Source: CAYFYS01 sp965202905
GTDB taxonomy: Bacteria > Pseudomonadota > Alphaproteobacteria > MPNO01
NCBI GenBank assembly: GCA_965202905.1
Contig: OZ241868.1
Span: 2,232,001 to 2,296,000, forward strand
Reading direction: 5' to 3'
Length of the DNA: 64,000 nucleotides
Part shown: positions 8,707 to 18,002 of the stretch, piece by piece
Numbering within the stretch: position 1 is the stretch's first letter
Layout: each line of letters opens with the position of its first letter
Position numbers and translations under genes: made by a program
Notes under the pieces: generated by a model
Databases searched by the model: none
The model's input: only the letters and a program-made list of their open reading frames with translations
What the model was told of the DNA's origin: nothing

Positions 8707-9283
8707 TCACTGCCTTTCGTGTTTCGGCTTCGGCGCCAACCGCCATGCGCTTCGGTCGTGCGCAGCGGTCCCGACCACGCCACCCGGCCCGTTTCGCCCG
8801 AGCGCCCGCGACGGCCAGGCCGGGTTGTCGCTGGTCATCCGCCAGCCGTCATCGTCTTCGCGCAAACGCTTCACCGCCAGACCGTCGTCGGTGTGGAGTA
8901 CGAAGACCCGTCCGTCCCGGGTTCGGCGTGCGTGCGATCCAGCAGGATCATGTCGCCGTCGTTCAGGGTCGGCGTCTCGGCGTCACCGAATCGCCCGCCG
9001 CGCGGATGCAGACCAGACCGGATGGCGGCGCCCAGCGCGGCGGCGTCGAGCGCGGGATCGCGACGCGCAAATCCGCCGCCGCCTCGAACGCCATCTCGCC
9101 CGATCCGGCTGCGGCCCACACGTCTTCCGCGAACGCCGCCGTCGGATCGTCTTCCAGCCAGATCGTCTTCCAGATCGTCTTCATTGGCGGGGTCTGCGCG
9201 GGCCGGCAGATCGCGCGCCATCGGCTTGTCGCGAATGGCGGCGACGAACCTGATCCGAGCCGTCTCCATTCCGTGAAAGACAT
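8707..9283 (-). pseudogene. S24-family (LexA/CI-like) phage repressor, frameshifted remnant
   Basis: Pieces in alternating frames assemble a peptidase S24 domain: EDVWAAAGSGEMAFEAAADL, then CIRAAGDSVTP with the catalytic Ser region, then PTLNDGDMILLDRTHAEPGTDG, then FVLHTDDGLAVKRLRE with the expected catalytic Lys, then WRMTSDNPAWPSR. At least two frameshifts are needed. The N-terminal DNA-binding domain is not recognisable. Together with the adjacent gpF-like gene it marks a Mu-like prophage remnant. Confidence 0.6.
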
Positions 9284-9387
9284 ATTAAAGACGTATCGCG
9301 GTCAGGGCGTCTCGCCTACCGGAATCATTTCATGATGAATGTCTCATATTCAAGCCGGCGGCGTGTGAGACATGCGTCGTATCGTGA

Positions 9388-10704
9388 CTCATAGTTCACG
9401 ATCGCATTGTTCGACTCGCGGACCCGCTCGCCGACGGCACGACGTTCGAGACGTTCCGCGACGGGCTCGAACCCCTGCTCCGCAAGAAAGGCTGGTGGGG
9501 ACGCCAGACCCTCATCGACCCCCTGACCGGCGAGGCGCAAGAGGTCCAGCTCGGCTCCGCCCGCCGGCTCCGCACCATCTTCCGCACCAACCTGACCACC
9601 GCGCACGCACGCGGCGAATGGCAACGCATCGAGCGCACCGCCGAGGCGCTGCCCTGGCTCCGCTACGTCGCCATCGGCGACGCACACACACGGCCCGCAC
9701 ACCTCGCCTGGCACGGCACCGTCCTGCGCTGGGATCACCCCTGGTGGCGCACCCACTACCCGCCCAACGGCTGGAACTGCCGATGCTCGGTCGTCCAGCT
9801 CGGCGACGAGGACCTCGAGCGCTTCGGCTTCGAGCCCTCCGCTGGACCGCCGCCCGACTCCCTGTTCACCCGGCCGTGGACCAACAAGCGCACCGGCGAG
9901 ACCGTCCAGATCCCGGTCGGCATCGACCCCGGATGGAACCACAATGTCGGCGCCCTCGATCCGGTCGACCATGCGCAGAGCCTCCTCCGCGCGAGGGCCG
10001 ACGACCCCTCGCCCAGGCTGGTCGGCGTCAACGACTACACCATCGCCGGGCGTAAGCACCGCCAGGATCTCGTCAAGGCCGCAGGCGGCAATCCCGCAGC
10101 CCCGGGCTTCGTCGGCCGCTTCCGCGCCCGGCTGCGCAACGCCCTGCGCACCGAGCGCGGCGCCGGCCAAACCGAGGCGATCGTCGCCGCCTCACCCGAC
10201 AACAAGAAAGCGGCGGAGCGCGTGCGCCTCGCCGCGAGCAAACTCCCGGAGACGTGGGTCCGCCGGGGCAACGCCCTCCCGTTGCTGGCCATCAAAGATT
10301 CCTCCCGGGGCTTCTATAGCGCGGCGCGGGAGCGGCAGCCGATCGCCGAGATCAGCCTCGACAGCGATGTCGGCACCCCGCTGCACGAGTACGTCCACCA
10401 TTTACAGAGGGCGATGCCCGGCCTCGACGCCCTGTTCCACCAACTCCACCGCCGCCGGACCGCAGGCGAACCGCGCGTCCAGGTCGGCGGGCCGACCGAT
10501 CTCGGCCGCGAGGACCAGTACGTCCACGCCTACGCCGGTCGGGAGTACACCGACGAGGAGTTGCCCCAAGAGGTCCTGACGATGGGAGTGCAGCAGCTCT
10601 TCCACCCGGTCTGGGGCGAGGAATATCTGATCGAGCTGGCGCGCGACGATCCGGAGATGCTCGATCTGGTCCTCGGCGTCCTGTTCCACTACGATCCGGA
10701 CTGA
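9388..10704 (+). pseudogene. Mu gpF-like head morphogenesis protein with zincin-like C-terminus, 5'-truncated
   Basis: The frame is open from just after a stop at 9385 to 10704 but has no ATG, GTG or TTG until 10222, so the 5' end is missing or frameshifted. The N-terminal two thirds resemble the phage Mu gpF/SPP1 gp7-type minor head protein: FETFRDGLEPLLRKKGWWG, RTIFRTNLTTAHARGEW, HPWWRTHYPPNGWNCRCSV, TRPWTNKRTGETVQIPVGID, PGWNHNVGALDP. The C-terminal about 190 residues are a different domain with LHEYVHHLQ (HExxHH, codons from 10384), a zinc-metallopeptidase signature, and end DLVLGVLFHYDPD. MuF proteins with toxin-like C-termini are known. Translation from GTG 10222 would give just the C-terminal domain (160 residues). 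The next gene starts 1 nt after the stop. Confidence 0.7.
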
Positions 10705-10705
10705 C

Positions 10706-11209
10706 ATGGCGAAGCACACCATCACCATACCGGACCGGGTACGCGGCCGCGAACTCCGCACCATCGTCTGGGACGATGAGGCCGGTACCGTCTCGGGCGA
10801 TCATTGGAATGTCGCGAGCCTGCGCCGGGCGTTCGCCGCCGCGAAGCCGGTCACCGTGGGCAGCAACGGCGGCACATGGACCCTGCACGATCCGGCCCAC
10901 GACCCCGCCGAGTTCCTGGCGGTCCTCGGCAACGCCTACTGGCCGGTGCTCCGGGAGCCGCTGCGCTCCTCGCTGCCCGCCATCTTCGACGGCGTCGAAC
11001 TGCCGCCCATGGACTACGACGGCGGCGTCGTGGTGACCTACCCGAGCGGCTTCCAGGATTACCGGCCCGTCTTCCTCACGGGCGCGGACGGCGCCGACCT
11101 CGGCAAAATGGACGGCGGCGAGCTCACCCTTACGGCGCCGGTCGAAGGCGCCGGCTGGGATGTGTGGTACACCGCCGACGGCCGCATCGCCTCGCTCGGC
11201 GTGTTCTGA
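10706..11209 (+). CDS. Small protein coupled to the MuF-like gene; possible immunity or structural partner
   Basis: A 167-residue soluble protein beginning MAKHTITIPDRVRGREL, with one nucleotide between the upstream stop and its ATG, so translation is probably coupled. It has no signal peptide or TM segment and a mixed beta-rich composition (GGTWTLHDPAHDPAEFLAVL, DYDGGVVVTYPSGF). I do not recognise a family. Its position directly behind a MuF gene with a zincin-like tail is where an immunity protein might sit; a phage structural or unrelated role is equally open. Confidence 0.6.
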   Translation: MAKHTITIPDRVRGRELRTIVWDDEAGTVSGDHWNVASLRRAFAAAKPVTVGSNGGTWTLHDPAHDPAEFLAVLGNAYWPVLREPLRSSLPAIFDGVELPPMDYDGGVVVTYPSGFQDYRPVFLTGADGADLGKMDGGELTLTAPVEGAGWDVWYTADGRIASLGVF

Positions 11210-11261
11210 CGGCCGGGCGCCGGCGCGACGGACCCGCGCCGCCCGCCGGATTTTCCGCCCC

Positions 11262-11474
11262 GATCCGACCCCGCGAAACCGCCCCGATTTTCCGCCGTTT
11301 CAGCGCCCCTGAAACGCCCCGAAATCCCCCTTGCAAGCCCCGTGCAAGCCCGGATTCGCAAAGACTTTCGTCCGCCCCGAAACCCCGCCCGATCGCCCCC
11401 AACCCCTTGAGTTTCCGCCCTCTTCCGCCTTCTTCCCGCCCTCTTCCGGATTCACAAAGACTTCCGTCCCCCGA
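11262..11474. repeat. 213-bp dispersed repeat, copy A
   Basis: Shares a near-identical 213-bp block with 54510-54722, beginning GATCCGACCCCGCGAAACC and ending in CACAAAGACTTCCGT. The block contains GGATTC(G/A)CAAAGACTT(T/C)CGTCC twice. Both copies lie a short way downstream of gpF-like sequence, so the repeat probably belongs to the same phage lineage or to an element that targets it. No gene is seen in the 11210-11627 gap. Confidence 0.75.
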
Positions 11475-11627
11475 CACTCGCGATGCTGCGGACCTCCATC
11501 TCCGCCGGCAGGCCGGCTTCCAGCGCCTGCCATGTCTCGCCATCGCCCGGCGTCCGATGTCAGCCGTTGACACCCGATCCCCGCCCTGAGAGCATCGCCC
11601 GAACATCCGCACGCCAGGGAGCGGGCT

Positions 11628-12068
11628 ATGGCGAAGCTGCGTCACATCGCGCTGTCGGTCCCGGATTTGGAGACCGCCAGAAAGTTCTTCGAAGAGGCCT
11701 TCGACATGGAGATGGTCGGCAAGGCCGCGACCGGCGTTTACATGTCCGACGGCACCGTCAACATCGCGCTTCTGGCGCGCCAGGGGCGACCGCTGGGCTA
11801 CGAGGGCGAGGAGCCGTTCTACGGCATCGATCATTTCGGCATCTGGGTCGACGACATCGACGAGGCCTGCGAGAAGGTCGAGGCTGCCGGCGCCAGGCAT
11901 GTCATGGGCGAGCCGACCGACAACCCGGACACGTTCTACGAGGTGAAGTACCGCGACCCGCTCGGCCAGATCTTCGATCTGACCCAGAACGGCTGGAAAG
12001 GCGCGGTCAAGGAGGTCGTCCCGGCCGAGGCCGCCGCCGACGAGGCCGGGGCCGGGGCCGCCGGGTAG
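11628..12068 (+). CDS. VOC (glyoxalase/bleomycin-resistance) family protein
   Basis: A 146-residue single VOC domain: LRHIALSVPDLETARKFFEEA at the N-terminus, GIDHFGIWVDDIDEACEKVE in the middle, and FYEVKYRDPLGQIFDLTQNGW near the end. Paired beta-alpha-beta-beta-beta modules with His and Glu metal ligands are typical. Substrate unknown. RBS GGGAGCGG precedes the ATG. The tail after about residue 125 (Ala/Glu-rich) is not conserved. It heads a group with amidohydrolases and a TRAP transporter, which suggests a role in small-molecule catabolism. Confidence 0.8.
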   Translation: MAKLRHIALSVPDLETARKFFEEAFDMEMVGKAATGVYMSDGTVNIALLARQGRPLGYEGEEPFYGIDHFGIWVDDIDEACEKVEAAGARHVMGEPTDNPDTFYEVKYRDPLGQIFDLTQNGWKGAVKEVVPAEAAADEAGAGAAG

Positions 12069-12076
12069 GCCGACCG

Positions 12077-12262
12077 ATGGCGGAGCCCGCCCGCCCGCGC
12101 TACGACCTCGTCATCGCCGGCCGGGACGTGATCGACCCCGCGCGCGGCTTCCGCGGCCCGGCCGAGATCGCGGTCTCGAACGGCCGGATCGCCGCCATCG
12201 CGCCGGATCGTCGGCTGCTCCGCGACATCTGCCCGCCGCAGACCGCGCAGGCGGCGGAATAG
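12077..12262 (+). pseudogene. Amidohydrolase N-terminal fragment
   Basis: A 61-residue open frame starting 8 nt after the VOC gene. YDLVIAGRDVIDPARGFRGPAEIAVSNGRIAAIAP is the N-terminal beta-sandwich strand of dihydroorotase/D-aminoacylase-like amidohydrolases, but the HxH motif and whole catalytic barrel are absent. It is probably the stump of a deleted gene. Confidence 0.6.
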
Positions 12263-12298
12263 GCGTCCGGGCCGAGAAAGAGTTACGGGAGCAGGCGT

Positions 12299-13168
12299 TT
12301 GTTCGACCCCGACAAGATGATCGCCATCGACATCCACACCCACGCCGAGGAACCCTGCGGCACCCATCTCGATGACGGCTATGAGGAATTCCAGGCCGGG
12401 ATGTCGGCCTATTTCAAGATGGATTTCATGCATCCGCCGACCATCCCGGAGACCGCCGCCTATTTCCGGGAGCGCAAGATCGGCGCGGTGATCTTTCCCG
12501 TCGACGCCGAGCGCGAGACCGGGTTCCGGCGCTACAACAACGAGGAGATGGCCGAACTCACCGCCGGGCACGGCGACATCCTGATCCCGTTCGCCAGCAT
12601 CGATCCGGCCAAGGGCAAGGCCGGCGCGCGGGAGGCCCGCCGCCTCGTGGAGCATTTCGGCATCAAGGGCTTCAAGTTCCATCCGACCATGCAGGGCTTC
12701 TATCCCAACGACCGCAGCGCCTATGTGCTCTACGAGGCAATCGCCGAAGCCGGCGTGCCGGCGCTGTTCCACACCGGCCAGACCGGCGTGGGCTCGGGCA
12801 TGCGTGGCGGCAACGGCATGCGGCTGAAGTTCTCCAACCCGCTATATCTCGACGATGTGGCGGTCGATTTTCCGGACATGCCGATTGTCCTGGCCCACCC
12901 CTCCTTCCCGTGGCAGGAAGAGGCGCTGTCGGTCGCGACCCACAAGCCCAATGTCTACATCGACCTGTCCGGCTGGTCGCCGAAATACTTCCCGCCGATC
13001 CTGGTGCGCTACGCCAACTCGCTGTTGAAGGAAAAGGTGCTGTTCGGATCGGACTGGCCGGTCATCACTCCCGACCGGTGGCTGAGCGATTTCGACAAGC
13101 TCGACATCAAGCCGGAGGTCCGGCCGCTGATCCTGAAGGAAAACGCCAGGCGCCTCCTGGGAATCTGA
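12299..13168 (+). CDS. Amidohydrolase-2 family metal-dependent hydrolase
   Basis: A 289-residue TIM-barrel protein of the amidohydrolase 2 family (PF04909 type). Metal-site motifs are visible: DIHTHAEE near the N-terminus (HxH), FHTGQTG in the middle, VLAHPSFPWQEEA, and GSDWPVITP with the conserved Asp. Start taken at TTG 12299 because GGGAGC lies about 6 nt upstream; ATG 12317 lacks an RBS. Relatives decarboxylate or hydrate carboxylated aromatic or muconate-like compounds; the substrate is unknown. It converges on the TRAP operon. Confidence 0.8.
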   Translation: MFDPDKMIAIDIHTHAEEPCGTHLDDGYEEFQAGMSAYFKMDFMHPPTIPETAAYFRERKIGAVIFPVDAERETGFRRYNNEEMAELTAGHGDILIPFASIDPAKGKAGAREARRLVEHFGIKGFKFHPTMQGFYPNDRSAYVLYEAIAEAGVPALFHTGQTGVGSGMRGGNGMRLKFSNPLYLDDVAVDFPDMPIVLAHPSFPWQEEALSVATHKPNVYIDLSGWSPKYFPPILVRYANSLLKEKVLFGSDWPVITPDRWLSDFDKLDIKPEVRPLILKENARRLLGI

Positions 13169-13300
13169 TCGCCGCTGCGCACCCGTCGAACTTTTCGTGT
13201 ACTGCCCCGGCAATCCCGGTCGGGATCGCCTGCGCGCGCCGCTCGCGGCCCATCGGCGAGGCCGCGGCTCGAAGAGGCCGGGTCGAGGCGAGACATTCCC

Positions 13301-14737
13301 TCAGCGGATCTGGCTCGGCAGCCAGGTCGCCAGGTCGTCGAAGAAGATCAGGAGCAGCAGCACGATCAGCTTGATCACGATGAACGGCGCCGCGGCGCGG
13401 ACGACCTCGCCGAGCGTGACGTCGAGCGGCGCGACGCCCTTCATGACGTAGAGCAGGAGTCCGAAGGGCGGGGTCAGGAGGCTGATCTCCATCACGATCA
13501 GCATCAGGACCATCAGGTAGATGATGTCGATCCCCTGGGCCTGGGCGAGCGGCACGAAGAACGGGAGCGTAAGCAGCACCATCGAGACCTGGTCCATGAA
13601 CGCGCCCATGAAGAGCAGCACCAGAATCATCAGGATCATCGCGGTCAGCGGGGTCATCCGAAAGGCGATGATCTCGCGCAGGAGTCCCTGGGTCGCGCCG
13701 GAGCTCTCCAGCGCCTGGGTGAAGACCAGGGAGCCGGCGATGATGAACAGGATCAACGTGTTGATCTTCGCGGTCTCCATCAGCGCCTTCCACATCTCGC
13801 GCCAGGTGAACTCCGCCCCCTCGACCCCGGTGACCCGGAAGACGGTCCCGAACATGCGGAACAGGTAACAAAGCGCGAAGGCGGCGACACAGCCCAGCGC
13901 CGCCGCCTCGGTCGGCGCGGCGAGCTTCATGAAGATGGAGCCCACGACGACCACGAAGATCATGAACAACGGCGCGATGTAGACGGTGAACGGCAGCCAG
14001 CGGTTCAGCGCCCGCCTGGCCGGTCCGTCATAGACACGGCGGTATCGGCGCGCCCCGCGCCAATGGATCTCGAACGCGATCGGCTCCTCGAGGTAGCTCA
14101 GATCGAGCTCGTAGCCCGGCGCAAGCGTCGGGTCGATCATCGAACGGCCGATGACGTAGGTGAAGAACAGCGCCGCCATGAACAGGCCCGGCACGATGCC
14201 GGCGATCAGCAGCTTCGCGATCGACTGATCGGCGAGGCTTGCCAGCAAGACCGCAAGCGCAGACGGCGGGATCAGCACCGCGACGCCGCCGACCGCCATG
14301 ATCGGGCCCATCGCAAACGTCTTCGCATAGCCGCGCCGGACCATGTCGGGCAGCAGCACCGAGCCCAGGATCGCCGTGTTGGCGATCGAGGATCCCGACA
14401 GCGAGGAGAAAATCGTCCCGCCGGCGATCGAGACCACCGCGAGCCGGCCCGGCACGCGGGCGATCAGCCGGTCGATCGCGCCGATCGCCTTGAAGGCGAC
14501 ACCGGTGTGCAACAGGATCTCGCCCATCAGGAGGAACAGCGCGATCGGCGTCAGGATGAATTTGGTCACCGCGAGCTGGAACTCCATGGGCATCTCCTCG
14601 AGCCCGAGGCTGCCGCCGATGAACAAATAGGTGCCCAATATGTTGGTCGCGAAGAACGCAAACGCGACCGGCATGCCGAGGAACATTGCAACGCACACGG
14701 AGCCCAGCAGCAAGATCAGCGCGAAATACCACTCCAT
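13301..14737 (-). CDS. dctM: TRAP transporter large permease (DctM-like)
   Basis: About 478 residues starting MEWYFALILLLGSVCVAMF; the ORF runs further upstream out of the coding context, overlapping dctQ. Many hydrophobic helices and the DctM-type sequence FSSLSGSSIANTAILGSVLLP and PPSALAVLLASLADQSIAKLL. It forms the Na+-coupled membrane channel of a TRAP importer together with DctQ and DctP. Starts 2 nt after the dctQ stop. The periplasmic binding protein is encoded upstream in the same operon. Substrate is probably an organic acid. Confidence 0.9.
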   Translation of the reverse strand: MEWYFALILLLGSVCVAMFLGMPVAFAFFATNILGTYLFIGGSLGLEEMPMEFQLAVTKFILTPIALFLLMGEILLHTGVAFKAIGAIDRLIARVPGRLAVVSIAGGTIFSSLSGSSIANTAILGSVLLPDMVRRGYAKTFAMGPIMAVGGVAVLIPPSALAVLLASLADQSIAKLLIAGIVPGLFMAALFFTYVIGRSMIDPTLAPGYELDLSYLEEPIAFEIHWRGARRYRRVYDGPARRALNRWLPFTVYIAPLFMIFVVVVGSIFMKLAAPTEAAALGCVAAFALCYLFRMFGTVFRVTGVEGAEFTWREMWKALMETAKINTLILFIIAGSLVFTQALESSGATQGLLREIIAFRMTPLTAMILMILVLLFMGAFMDQVSMVLLTLPFFVPLAQAQGIDIIYLMVLMLIVMEISLLTPPFGLLLYVMKGVAPLDVTLGEVVRAAAPFIVIKLIVLLLLIFFDDLATWLPSQIR

Positions 14738-14739
14738 CC

Positions 14740-15270
14740 TCAGAACCCCGCCTTGGCGGTCGGGTCGGCCTCCTCCTCCACGGCTGCGCGCGCGCGCCGC
14801 GCGCGCAGCAGGAACTCGATCGTCAGCATGGCGAAGGCGACCGCAAACGCGGTCATCAGATACCAGTTGGCGAGCACCAGGAGCTTGTCCGGCAGATATC
14901 CTTCGACGTAATGCAGGATCGTCGCCTCGATGCCGTAATAGCAGAGCGCCGCGCACAGGAGCGCTCCGGCGATGTCGATCGCCTGTTCCAGGCGGGCGGC
15001 GAGCGAGGCGGGCAGGGCGGTCAGCAATACGTCGACCCGGACATGCGCGCCGTGCTGGAGCACCCAGGGCGCGGCGAGGAAGATCCCGAAATACAGCGCG
15101 TACTCGATCCCCTCGTAGAGCCAGGGCATGTTGCCCCATCGGAGGTTGCGGATCAGAAGGTCGAGCGGGATCAGAAACGCCATGAACCCGATCGAGAGCG
15201 CGACCAGCCCGGCCAGGAATGTGTTCAGGCGGTGAAATCCGGCTTCGAACCGATCAACGAAGTCGCTCAT
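14740..15270 (-). CDS. dctQ: TRAP transporter small permease (DctQ-like)
   Basis: A 176-residue protein with four hydrophobic segments (LNTFLAGLVALSIGFMAFLI, GIEYALYFGIFLAAPWVL, DIAGALLCAALCYYGIEA, WYLMTAFAVAFAMLTIEFLL), as expected for the DctQ subunit. Lies between dctP and dctM on the same strand. The C-terminus is charged. Confidence 0.85.
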   Translation of the reverse strand: MSDFVDRFEAGFHRLNTFLAGLVALSIGFMAFLIPLDLLIRNLRWGNMPWLYEGIEYALYFGIFLAAPWVLQHGAHVRVDVLLTALPASLAARLEQAIDIAGALLCAALCYYGIEATILHYVEGYLPDKLLVLANWYLMTAFAVAFAMLTIEFLLRARRARAAVEEEADPTAKAGF

Positions 15271-15319
15271 CCAGGCGTCCGATCGAGACCAGGCGGATGC
15301 GCCCCCGCGACCGGGCCGC

Positions 15320-15353
15320 CTGCCGGCGAGACCCCGCCCGATCCCGCCGGCAG
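15320..15353 (-). terminator. Hairpin between dctP and dctQ
   Basis: A perfect 9-bp inverted repeat (CTGCCGGCG / CGCCGGCAG) with a 16-nt loop, about 20 nt past the dctP stop and 50 nt before dctQ. It has no U-run, so it may act as a partial terminator or an mRNA 3' stabiliser that raises binding-protein output over the permease; this is inference. Confidence 0.5.
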
Positions 15354-15372
15354 TCCTGGCCGCGAGGTCGCC

Positions 15373-16356
15373 TTACTGCCGCGTGAACAGCTTGCGCAGC
15401 TTCTCGCCGTGCTCGGGGCTCTTGTCGATCACCTCTTGCCAGGCCGCGTCGGCGGCCGTCTTGACCCACTTCTCGCGATCCGCCCCGTGGAAGACGATCG
15501 GCTCGAGGCCGTTCTCCTTCAGCCACGTCTTGCGCCCGGGCCAGGTGTCGAGCAGCTTCTCGGTGTCGGCCTCATGCGCCAGAGAGACCTTCATGAACGC
15601 GTCTTGCTGCGCTCTGGTCAGCCCCTTCCACTTGTCGAGATTCATCAGGCCGAAGATACCGGCTTGATAGAAGCCGTGATCGACCCAGTACCGGGTCACC
15701 TTGGCCCAGGCGTCGGGCCAGCCGAGCCCCGGCCAACCGAAGCCGATGACGGTGCCGTTTTCCATATAGGTATAGACTTGGGCGAAGTTCGAGCGCTGCA
15801 CCGTTGCGCCCAATGCCTTGAAGAACGACACATAGACCGGGGCGACGCGAAGATGCAACCCGGTCAGGTCCGGCTTGGTGATCTTCCTGTTGAGCCACAG
15901 GAAGAACGGCCCGTTATCCATCACCTGGCTGACGAACTTGACGTTCTTCTCCTCGAACAGCTTGCCGTAATAGTCCCAGGCGCCGTTCTTGCGGTTTTCC
16001 GCCGGCTTGAAGTCGCTGAGCCGGGTCGCCGGGGCTTCCGGCAGGATGTTGCCGTAATAGGCGTCCGGGCAGCTGACATAGTCGTTGATGCCGCGCGCCA
16101 TGCGCCGGGTCATGGTGAACGGGCTGCCGATGGCCGGCGCGCCGCCGACGATCTTGATCTGGATTTGTCCTTTGGCCTCCTCGTTCAGCCGTTTGACGAA
16201 ATTCTCGAAGCCGATGGAGACCACGCTGCCGATGGGAAAGCAACTCGCGCCCTTGAGCGTGACCTCGGCTGCGCCTGCCGCGCAGACGCCCAGCCCACCC
16301 AGCCCGAGGGCTGCGATCGTAGCAACCGCGCCCGGAATCGATCTGCGTCCTGTCAT
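15373..16356 (-). CDS. dctP: TRAP transporter periplasmic substrate-binding protein (DctP-like)
   Basis: About 327 residues from the ATG preceded by a strong GGAGGAGG. A signal peptide (IAALGLGGLGVCAAGAAE) is followed by a DctP-type fold: LKGASCFPIGSVVSIGFENF, the conserved Arg region of TRAP receptors (LTGLHLRVAPVYVSFFKALGA), and VIGFGWPGLGWPDAWAK. Binds the solute and delivers it to DctQM. First gene of the operon, with a TATAAT -10 box upstream. Confidence 0.88.
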   Translation of the reverse strand: MTGRRSIPGAVATIAALGLGGLGVCAAGAAEVTLKGASCFPIGSVVSIGFENFVKRLNEEAKGQIQIKIVGGAPAIGSPFTMTRRMARGINDYVSCPDAYYGNILPEAPATRLSDFKPAENRKNGAWDYYGKLFEEKNVKFVSQVMDNGPFFLWLNRKITKPDLTGLHLRVAPVYVSFFKALGATVQRSNFAQVYTYMENGTVIGFGWPGLGWPDAWAKVTRYWVDHGFYQAGIFGLMNLDKWKGLTRAQQDAFMKVSLAHEADTEKLLDTWPGRKTWLKENGLEPIVFHGADREKWVKTAADAAWQEVIDKSPEHGEKLRKLFTRQ

Positions 16357-16431
16357 CAGTCGTCCTCCTCCCAGAGGTTTCGGTGCCATGGCCTTGATTT
16401 CCGCGATTTCCGCAAGGTTCCACAGGGCAGT

Positions 16432-16460
16432 ATTATAGCGGTTCGGCTCACCTGCGAAAC
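16432..16460 (-). promoter_or_regulatory. Putative sigma70 promoter for dctPQM
   Basis: A perfect TATAAT (minus strand, 16437-16432) lies about 75 nt upstream of the dctP start, between dctP and the oxygenase gene. A 17-bp spacer leads to GTTTCG, a weak -35. Strand and position fit the TRAP operon. Confidence 0.5.
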
Positions 16461-16483
16461 ACCGCTATTTTGCGACCGCGGCG

Positions 16484-17494
16484 TCAGCCCGGCCGGGCGG
16501 CCTCCCCGGCCATGCCTCGTTTGCCCAGCGAGCCCCGCCTCAGCTTGTCGAGGTAGTAGGAATCGAAGCTCTCCGTCGGGTAGATCGCGGCCTCCCCGCC
16601 GGTGGCGATGCATTCGATCTCGGCGTCGTAGTTGGGATTGTGGAAGAACACGATCGAGATCCGGTCCTCGGCCGCCGCGTCCGCAGGCGGGATCCCGACG
16701 CGGTGCAAGGTCGACACCCAGCGGTCGTTGGTCCAGCGCGCCATCGCATCGCCGATGTTGCAGACGAAGCCGCCCTCGGGCCGGACGATGTCGGTCCAGT
16801 CGCCGTGGCGCAGCTTGACCTGAAGCCCGCCGGGCAGGTTGTCGCCGCGCAGGATGGTGAGCGAGCCGTAGTCGGTGTGCTCGCCGGCGCGGCGCTGGCC
16901 GGCCACCGGATCGACGGCCCCGGGATAGCGGATCAGCCGCAGGCTCGATGTATGGCGGTCGATCTTGTCCTCGAAGAAGCCTTGCGGCCGCCCGAGGGCG
17001 AGCGCGAAGGCCTGCATCAAGGCGCGCGCCAAGGGCTCCATCGCCGCGAAATAAGCGCTCATCAGCGTTTCGAGACCGGGCTGCGCCGCGGGCCAGAGGT
17101 TGGGTTCGAAGAATGTCCGCGCCCGCGCGCAGGTGAAATAGGGCTCGTCCGGCGCCCTCGGCGGGCCCATGGCGAAGCTCTCCTGCAGGTCGGGCGGGGT
17201 CTCCGCGCCCAGCGAATAGGCGAGCGAGCGCTCGCGCGGCCGGTACCATCCGCGGCTCGCCCGGCTGTCGGGCCGCATGACGGCTTCCTTGTCGGCCTCG
17301 GGCAGGGCGAAGAACCGTATCGCCTCGGCCCGCATGTCCGCGATCGTCGACTCCGCGATCCCGTGGCCGGTGATCGCGAAGAACCCGATCTCGGCGCAGG
17401 CGGCGCCGATCGCGCGTGCGACCGCCGCACGGTCGGCGGCGGCGCCGACCAGAAAGGGCCCGAGATCGACGGTCGGCACGGCCTGATCGCTCAT
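16484..17494 (-). CDS. 2-oxoglutarate/Fe(II)-dependent oxygenase, isopenicillin-N-synthase-like
   Basis: A 336-residue protein with the N-terminal DIOX_N-type segment (VPTVDLGPFLVG, GFFAITGHGI) and a C-terminal jelly-roll. Iron ligands HTD (GEHTDYGSLTIL) and His (STLHRV) and the RxS 2OG-binding motif (RISIVFF) are all present, so it should be active. Substrate unknown; relatives hydroxylate or desaturate many small molecules. Same strand as the TRAP operon, separated by the TATAAT promoter. Confidence 0.85.
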   Translation of the reverse strand: MSDQAVPTVDLGPFLVGAAADRAAVARAIGAACAEIGFFAITGHGIAESTIADMRAEAIRFFALPEADKEAVMRPDSRASRGWYRPRERSLAYSLGAETPPDLQESFAMGPPRAPDEPYFTCARARTFFEPNLWPAAQPGLETLMSAYFAAMEPLARALMQAFALALGRPQGFFEDKIDRHTSSLRLIRYPGAVDPVAGQRRAGEHTDYGSLTILRGDNLPGGLQVKLRHGDWTDIVRPEGGFVCNIGDAMARWTNDRWVSTLHRVGIPPADAAAEDRISIVFFHNPNYDAEIECIATGGEAAIYPTESFDSYYLDKLRRGSLGKRGMAGEAARPG

Positions 17495-17631
17495 CGGTTC
17501 CCTCCCCGGGCCGCCATTGCCACGAGTGTACAGGCTTGCCCAACCGGTTTACCAAGGCCGGGCCATGCAGCCCGGCCAGGACCGCGACAGGACGACCGCG
17601 ACGGGACGGGGAAGCGGAAAATGGCCTTTGC

Positions 17632-18002
17632 CGATGTCTTTGCCGGTGCCGATGTCTTTGCCGGTGCCGATGCCGGTGCCGACGGCGCGGCCCGGACCAT
17701 TCGCGCGGCCCGGACCATTCGCGGAGTGCAGAAGCGCCATCCCTCGCCGTGGCGTCCGGAGGACGGGCTGAAGGAGATGTCGCCGCCCGCGCCGGCGATC
17801 GCCGGCGACGAGGACGACCGGCGCCCGGGTATCTTCCCCGAGCGCACCATCCCCACGGCCGCCCTTTGGGTGGCGTCCAAATCTGGGCATCCAAGTCTGG
17901 GCGCCGGGTCTGGGCATGCCGTCGATTTCGAGGAGCCGGCGCCGTTCAACCGGGCCCTTGCCGACTTCTTCGCGACCGTCGAGGCCGGCGCGGCGCCGAT
18001 CA
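17632..18002 (+). pseudogene. Tandem repeats and alpha/beta-hydrolase C-terminal remnant
   Basis: The gap between the oxygenase and the cupin gene holds short tandem repeats (GATGTCTTTGCCGGTGCC twice, GCGGCCCGGACCATTC twice, 17632-17720). Then, on the plus strand, GHAVDFEEPAPFNRALADFF, which resembles the last helix of alpha/beta hydrolases including the catalytic His. No upstream part of such a gene is visible, so it is a deletion remnant at best. Confidence 0.35.

Noticed and set aside
14686..16818. 710-codon plus-strand open frame
   Set aside because: Opposite dctQ, dctP and the oxygenase gene; composition only.
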